Shown piece by piece: positions 59,824-64,000 of a stretch of DNA of 64,000 nucleotides (position 1 is its first letter; each line of letters opens with the position of its first letter). Source of the stretch: Lachnospiraceae bacterium (lineage in GTDB: Bacteria > Bacillota > Clostridia > Lachnospirales > Lachnospiraceae). Made by a program: the position numbers and the translations under genes. Where the stretch lies: assembly GCA_017411305.1 (NCBI GenBank), contig JAFQQI010000009.1, positions 62,001-126,000 on the forward strand, read 5' to 3'. The notes under the pieces are model-generated. The model was not told the origin of the DNA and did not search any database. It saw nothing but the letters and a program-made list of their open reading frames with translations.

Positions 59824-59853
59824 AACCTTATCGGAATGGATAAGGTTCTTTTT
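59824..59853 (+). terminator. Terminator of the infC-rpmI-rplT operon
   Basis: AACCTTATC (59824-59832) and GATAAGGTT (59839-59847) pair perfectly, followed by CTTTTTTG. Confidence 0.9.
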
Positions 59854-59951
59854 TGTTTTGTGGAAATTATTTCCTAACAGATAAAAATATGATATGATTG
59901 GAAATAGAATGTTCCGATAAGATATGAATCCGGAAGAAAGAGAGAAGTAAC

Positions 59952-61415
59952 ATGCGTTTTTTGGAAGGTCTGCAACCTGAGAAGGTTTTTTACTTTTTTG
60001 AAGAAATTTGCAGTATTCCCCATGGGTCAGGGAATACCCGGCAAATCAGCAACTACTTGGCTGACTTTGCAAAAGAGAGAAATTTGGAACATTATCAAGA
60101 TAGGCTTGGTAATGTGATTATGATAAAAGAAGCAACAAAAGGATATGAAAACAGTCCGGCTGTGATGATACAGGGGCATATGGATATGGTAGCGGTAAAA
60201 AAGCCGGAAAATCCTATCGACATGGAGAAGGAAGGACTTCATTTATGTGTATCCGGTGATAAAATATATGCCCGTGGCACCAGCCTTGGCGGTGATGACG
60301 GTATTGCAGTAGCATATGGCCTTGCCCTTCTTGATGGTGATGCTTACCGGCATCCCAGGCTGGAATTGGCGATTACAGTGGATGAAGAGGTAGGAATGGA
60401 CGGAGCGAGAGAAATCGATTTATCCTGTTGCAGGGCCACTACCATGATTAATGTGGATTCCGAGGAGGAAGGTATTTTCCTGGCTGGCTGTGCAGGCGGC
60501 GCCAGAGTTAATTACTTGCTTTCCTATAACGAAACAAAACAAACAGGGCTTGGCTGCCGGATTCGGATATGGGGACTGACCGGCGGACATTCCGGTGTGG
60601 AAATCCATAAGGAACGGGGAAATGCGAATTGTCTGCTGGGAAGAGTGTTGAACCGGTTATATCATAAGCATCCCTTTTTCCTTGTTTCCATGGAGGGTGG
60701 TTTTGCTGATAATGCAATTCCAAGAGAAGCATATGCAGAGCTTCTTTTTGCAGATTCAGCAGATACGGATGAAGATAAAAAACTAATTCTGCAATTTACA
60801 TCTGATATACAGGCGGAATTGAGAGCAGAATTAGCCGGAAAGGATGCAGATATATGTGTATCCGTCGATTTCTTTGATGTGATATCAAAAGAGGCAGCAG
60901 ACAGACAAATTACGGAAAAACTGCTTATGTTTCTTATTCTTATTCCTAACGGTGTCCAGGCTATGAGCGGCACCATGGATGGTTTGGTAGAGACCTCTTT
61001 AAATCCGGGAATATTGGATTGCAGGGAAGGAAAGCTGCACATAGGTATTTCTGTCAGAAGCTCTTATGAAAGTGCCAAAAAAGCGCTAATTGACCGTTTG
61101 AAGGCACTTGGAGCATTGGTAGGAGCAGAAACAGAGGTCACAGGTGATTACCCTGGCTGGGCATATTCGCCGCATTCACCGCTTCGCCATAAGATGATAG
61201 CACTTTATAAAGAAATGTACGGCACAGAGCCGGAAATACAAGCGATTCATGCCGGCTTGGAATGCGGACTTTTTGCAGGAAAAATGCCGGGACTCGATTG
61301 TGTGTCTATGGGACCTGACATGAAAAACATCCATACAACGGAAGAGGAGCTTAGTATTGCATCTGCAAAACGGGTATGGGAATTTTTGATAAGACTTTTG
61401 GAGGAAATGAAATGA
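59952..61415 (+). CDS. pepD: Aminoacyl-histidine dipeptidase (M20 family, PepD)
   Basis: A 487-residue metallodipeptidase of the M20 family that splits Xaa-His and other dipeptides. Zinc ligands lie in IQGHMDMVAVK (about residues 74-84), LGGDDGIAVA (about 115-124), VDEEVGMDGA (about 146-155) and HAGLECGLF (about 436-444). The dimerisation motif GGHSGVEIHKERGNAN (about 215-230) is typical of PepD. GGAAGAAAGAGAGAAG precedes ATG 59952. The last base triplet overlaps the start of the next gene (ATGA), so the two are coupled. Confidence 0.94.
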   Translation: MRFLEGLQPEKVFYFFEEICSIPHGSGNTRQISNYLADFAKERNLEHYQDRLGNVIMIKEATKGYENSPAVMIQGHMDMVAVKKPENPIDMEKEGLHLCVSGDKIYARGTSLGGDDGIAVAYGLALLDGDAYRHPRLELAITVDEEVGMDGAREIDLSCCRATTMINVDSEEEGIFLAGCAGGARVNYLLSYNETKQTGLGCRIRIWGLTGGHSGVEIHKERGNANCLLGRVLNRLYHKHPFFLVSMEGGFADNAIPREAYAELLFADSADTDEDKKLILQFTSDIQAELRAELAGKDADICVSVDFFDVISKEAADRQITEKLLMFLILIPNGVQAMSGTMDGLVETSLNPGILDCREGKLHIGISVRSSYESAKKALIDRLKALGALVGAETEVTGDYPGWAYSPHSPLRHKMIALYKEMYGTEPEIQAIHAGLECGLFAGKMPGLDCVSMGPDMKNIHTTEEELSIASAKRVWEFLIRLLEEMK

Positions 61416-62626
61416 ACTTAAATCGGAAAGAAATCAAAAGAATCAGAGGACTTATTCTTTTTGCAGGACTGGTGTTTCTGGCACTGATGAAGGTAGACTT
61501 ATTATGGCAGGCATTTGTCTTTTGTCTGCAGATTGTCAGCCCTTTTCTTTTAGGCGGTGCCATCGCATTTGTCATTAACCTTCCGATGAGCTTTTTTGAG
61601 AGAAAATTGTTTTCGGGAGAAGTGAAAAATGTCAGGATGCAGAAAATTTCGGAAAAATTGAAAAGGCCTGCGAGTATGCTTCTTGCTTATGTAGCCGTAT
61701 TGCTGGTTATTGTACTTGTGGTGATTACGGTAATTCCCCAGCTTGTAGAAACTATTAAGGTACTGGGAAAAGAGATACCTGTTTTTTTGGAAGAAGTGCT
61801 GGATTATCTGACTGTTGTGTTGGCCGCTAATCCGGAATTAGTAACGCAGCTTCAGAACATTCAGATATCTGAGATGGATTGGCAGAAGGTAATACAGGAT
61901 GTATTCGGCTTTTTGCAAAACGGTATGGGAAATATGCTGTCTTCCACTTTTTCTGTAGCAAGCAGTATTGCCAGTGGTGCCGTAAACTTCTTTATTGCAT
62001 TCATTTTTTCTATTTATGTATTGGGACAAAAAGAAAAGCTGGCAAGTCAGGCATCCCGCCTGCTTCAGGCATATACCAAGCCGGAGGTGTGCAGCTGGTG
62101 TATGAAGGTGGCAAAGCTGCTTTACCGTAATTTTAGTCATTTTATTACCGGGCAGTGTACGGAAGCGGTGATTTTAGGAGCTATGTTCGTTGTTGTGATG
62201 TCTGTTTTCCGGTTCCCTTTTGCATTTATGATTGGAGTATTGATTGCCTTTACGGCATTGATACCGGTGGTAGGCGCCTTTATTGGTTGTGGTGTGGGGG
62301 CATTCCTTATTTTGGTGGACAGCCCCACCAAAGCACTTGGATTTTTAGTTGTATTCCTTGTACTGCAACAGGTTGAAGGGAATCTGATTTATCCTCATGT
62401 AGTTGGTAACTCCGTAGGACTGCCTTCCATGTGGGTGTTAGCAGCCGTAACTATCGGCGGCAGCCTGATGGGAGTTGTAGGAATGCTGGTATTTATTCCC
62501 ATCCTTTCTACAGTCTATGTTCTTTTAAAAGAGGATGTGAACAAAAGAAACGGTGCAGCAGCTAACATACAACAAAAAAAGGGAAATACAGACAAAGGCA
62601 AAGCAGATAAAGGAGCAGAAGAATGA
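61412..62626 (+). CDS. AI-2E family transporter (PerM-like)
   Basis: A 404-residue membrane protein of the AI-2E/PerM/TqsA family, with about eight transmembrane helices and a central long helix pair (about residues 75-175). The C-terminal segment EGNLIYPHVVGNSVGLPSMW (about 331-350) is the family signature. The substrate is not certain; members include autoinducer and Na+/H+ or fatty-acid-related transporters. GGAGG (61400-61404) sets ATG 61412. The stop overlaps the start of the thioesterase gene. The lysine-rich tail (after 390) is extra. Confidence 0.9.
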   Translation: MNLNRKEIKRIRGLILFAGLVFLALMKVDLLWQAFVFCLQIVSPFLLGGAIAFVINLPMSFFERKLFSGEVKNVRMQKISEKLKRPASMLLAYVAVLLVIVLVVITVIPQLVETIKVLGKEIPVFLEEVLDYLTVVLAANPELVTQLQNIQISEMDWQKVIQDVFGFLQNGMGNMLSSTFSVASSIASGAVNFFIAFIFSIYVLGQKEKLASQASRLLQAYTKPEVCSWCMKVAKLLYRNFSHFITGQCTEAVILGAMFVVVMSVFRFPFAFMIGVLIAFTALIPVVGAFIGCGVGAFLILVDSPTKALGFLVVFLVLQQVEGNLIYPHVVGNSVGLPSMWVLAAVTIGGSLMGVVGMLVFIPILSTVYVLLKEDVNKRNGAAANIQQKKGNTDKGKADKGAEE

Positions 62627-63048
62627 GTATCAAACCTTACGAACATAAAGCACAGTATTATGAAACAGACCAGATGGGGATTATCCACCATTCCAACTAT
62701 ATCCGCTGGTTTGAATCCGCAAGAATTGATTTTATGGGCCAAATGGGTGTCAGCTACAGAGCAATGGAAGAAAGCGGCATTATCAGCCCTGTATTAGCGG
62801 TTAGCTGTGAATATAAATCTATGGTACATTTTGATGATGAAGTGTTGATTGTGCCTGCTATCCAAAGCTATAACGGTGTAAAGCTTTGCATCAGCTACAC
62901 TATTACGGATAAAAATACAGGGGAAGTAAGGACCACGGGAGAGAGCAGACACTGCTTCTTAAACAGGGAAGGACGCCCTGTTTCCTTAAAGAAAGAGGCG
63001 CCCCAGTTTCATGAATTGTTTATGAAATTTACTCCTGTTAATAAGTAA
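62623..63048 (+). CDS. Acyl-CoA thioesterase, 4HBT hot-dog fold
   Basis: A 141-residue hot-dog-fold thioesterase. The signature ETDQMGIIHHSNYIRWFESAR (about residues 14-34, with the catalytic Asp in DQMG) matches the 4-hydroxybenzoyl-CoA/YbgC group. It hydrolyses acyl-CoA; the chain length is unknown. Its ATG overlaps the previous stop (ATGA). It is the last gene of the pepD-transporter-thioesterase run. Confidence 0.92.
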   Translation: MSIKPYEHKAQYYETDQMGIIHHSNYIRWFESARIDFMGQMGVSYRAMEESGIISPVLAVSCEYKSMVHFDDEVLIVPAIQSYNGVKLCISYTITDKNTGEVRTTGESRHCFLNREGRPVSLKKEAPQFHELFMKFTPVNK

Positions 63049-63064
63049 TAATTTACAATGGAAA

Positions 63065-63853
63065 TTACTGCTGGTAGGGATTGGAGTTGTAGTTGTTTAC
63101 ATATGGATTACCGGCTTGTTGCTGATAACCGGAAACCTTGTTTTTTAGTACCGCATAGAGCTGTGCATTGGTCAGGTTCTGGTAAGGAGCTACATAAAAG
63201 ATAGCGAGGATACAACAGGTAAATACACTTAACAGATTCCACCCGAAGAAAGACCAGTCAAGAACAAATGCATTCCATTTCTCACCGTCCATCATTTGTT
63301 TGCTTAAAGCAAATGCCTCTTTGGTACTGATGGTCGGATTTTCTGCCAGTATGTAGGGAATCATACGGTATTCAAGTCCCTTGATAATGCCGGGTATAAT
63401 GAATAAAAGGGTCCAAAGGGTCAGGTACAAACTGTAAAAGAACATTGTTTTTACCACGTTCAGATAGCAGCCTGAGTAAGCAAATACCACATCATTCAGG
63501 GATGCATTGCCGTGTTCGCAACGGATAAAGAAACGGTGACATCCTACCTGCAACGGGGTAAGAACAAAAAGGCTGAAAGCAAAAGCCAGTGCAAAAATAA
63601 TGAAGAAAATTGCAATCATTAATACAACTGCAAAAATAACGCCGGCAATTTCACCGGAAGAGAGGCTTGAAGCAGCATCACCGAAGGAAGCAGAGCCGGA
63701 ACCGGAAGAATTGTTGCCGGCGCTTGCTGAGCCGCCACCACCGCCACCGCCGCCGGTCAAAAACATATAAATAAGAGAAACGAGTACTGCTTTCCAATAA
63801 TTCAGATTCAGTATTTCCCGTGCTCTTGCCTTGAGTTCACTACGTGTCCACAT
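63065..63853 (-). CDS. DUF975 family membrane protein
   Basis: A 262-residue membrane protein with an N-terminal WTRSELKARAREIL (residues 2-15), which is the typical start of DUF975. A first helix is followed by a loop of glycines and serines (about 35-65), then five or so helices. A tail rich in Asn, Tyr and Gln ends it. The DUF975 role is unknown. AGGAGG precedes the ATG on the minus strand at 63853. It converges with the thioesterase gene without a clear terminator between. Confidence 0.85.
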   Translation of the reverse strand: MWTRSELKARAREILNLNYWKAVLVSLIYMFLTGGGGGGGGSASAGNNSSGSGSASFGDAASSLSSGEIAGVIFAVVLMIAIFFIIFALAFAFSLFVLTPLQVGCHRFFIRCEHGNASLNDVVFAYSGCYLNVVKTMFFYSLYLTLWTLLFIIPGIIKGLEYRMIPYILAENPTISTKEAFALSKQMMDGEKWNAFVLDWSFFGWNLLSVFTCCILAIFYVAPYQNLTNAQLYAVLKNKVSGYQQQAGNPYVNNYNSNPYQQ

Positions 63854-64000
63854 GAAGAAATCCTCCTAAATTCATTTTGTAATAACACTATTTTATTACA
63901 GAAAGAGATGTGGAGCAATAGAAAAAAGTTGTATTTTATGGGGTTTGGCGATTTGTGTAAATTTTTTAAAAATTTTTGAAAATTATGCTTGCTTTTTTGG

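Overview
The window looks like the chromosome of a motile, low-GC, Gram-positive anaerobe of the Lachnospiraceae (Clostridia). The evidence is AT-rich codon use, AGGAGG-type ribosome binding sites and TTGACA/TATAAT promoters, small protein types common in that family (DUF1540, cysteine-rich KTR, SEC-C, FeoB-associated Cys-rich), a single-chain PurL, a T-box before thrS, and an L20-type leader before infC. Three chemoreceptors, a YvyF-like flagellar-operon protein and several cyclic-di-GMP proteins suggest a flagellated cell. GH13, GH2 and GH105 glycosidases suggest use of plant polysaccharides. The genus cannot be fixed from the sequence alone.

Layout. 1-3.9 kb is accessory: a partial acidic protein, the tail of a decayed Rpn-type nuclease, an HExxH protein, two GNAT acetyltransferases and a HAD phosphatase. 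4-10 kb holds signalling genes: a Cache chemoreceptor, a TetR regulator with a cysteine-rich KTR protein, a 7-TM HD-GYP phosphodiesterase and a second chemoreceptor. 10-13.4 kb is a small accessory island. It carries an AbiE-type toxin-antitoxin pair with two operator-like inverted repeats, relics of an acetyltransferase and of a phosphoesterase, and an exact 30-bp copy of the start of pyrE at its left edge, matching the real pyrE start at its right edge.

13.4-28.3 kb is mostly housekeeping: pyrE, small membrane proteins, an M29 aminopeptidase, purE-purM-purN-purD, a flagellar zinc protein, an SH3b surface protein, a GntR-clpC pair, radA, an LCP-family ligase and tRNA-Trp. 28.4-41 kb has a LacI regulator divergent from a GH13 lipoprotein, a TetR gene, purL, an EAL-type protein, and a GH2 mannosidase whose leader contains a long palindrome and two 67-bp tandem repeats. 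41-51 kb contains another PAS-GGDEF-EAL protein, a DtxR-type regulator divergent from feoA-feoB-cys-rich protein, a PAS-GGDEF cyclase, a GH105 hydrolase and a chemoreceptor fused to a PilZ domain. 51-64 kb contains an ABC exporter whose permease is fused to a CPBP protease, a SEC-C protein, a Thr T-box with a small membrane protein and thrS, DUF1540, a lipoprotein, infC (AUU start)-rpmI-rplT, pepD, an AI-2E family transporter, a thioesterase and a DUF975 protein.

The genes cooperate in four visible themes: purine and pyrimidine synthesis; translation under RNA control (T-box, L20 leader, AUU start); ferrous iron uptake under a metal regulator; and motility and cyclic-di-GMP control. Least expected are the pyrE-flanked AbiE island, the PilZ-chemoreceptor fusion, and the palindromic repeat leaders. 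I saw no CRISPR array, integrase, transposase with intact ends, or prophage structural gene.
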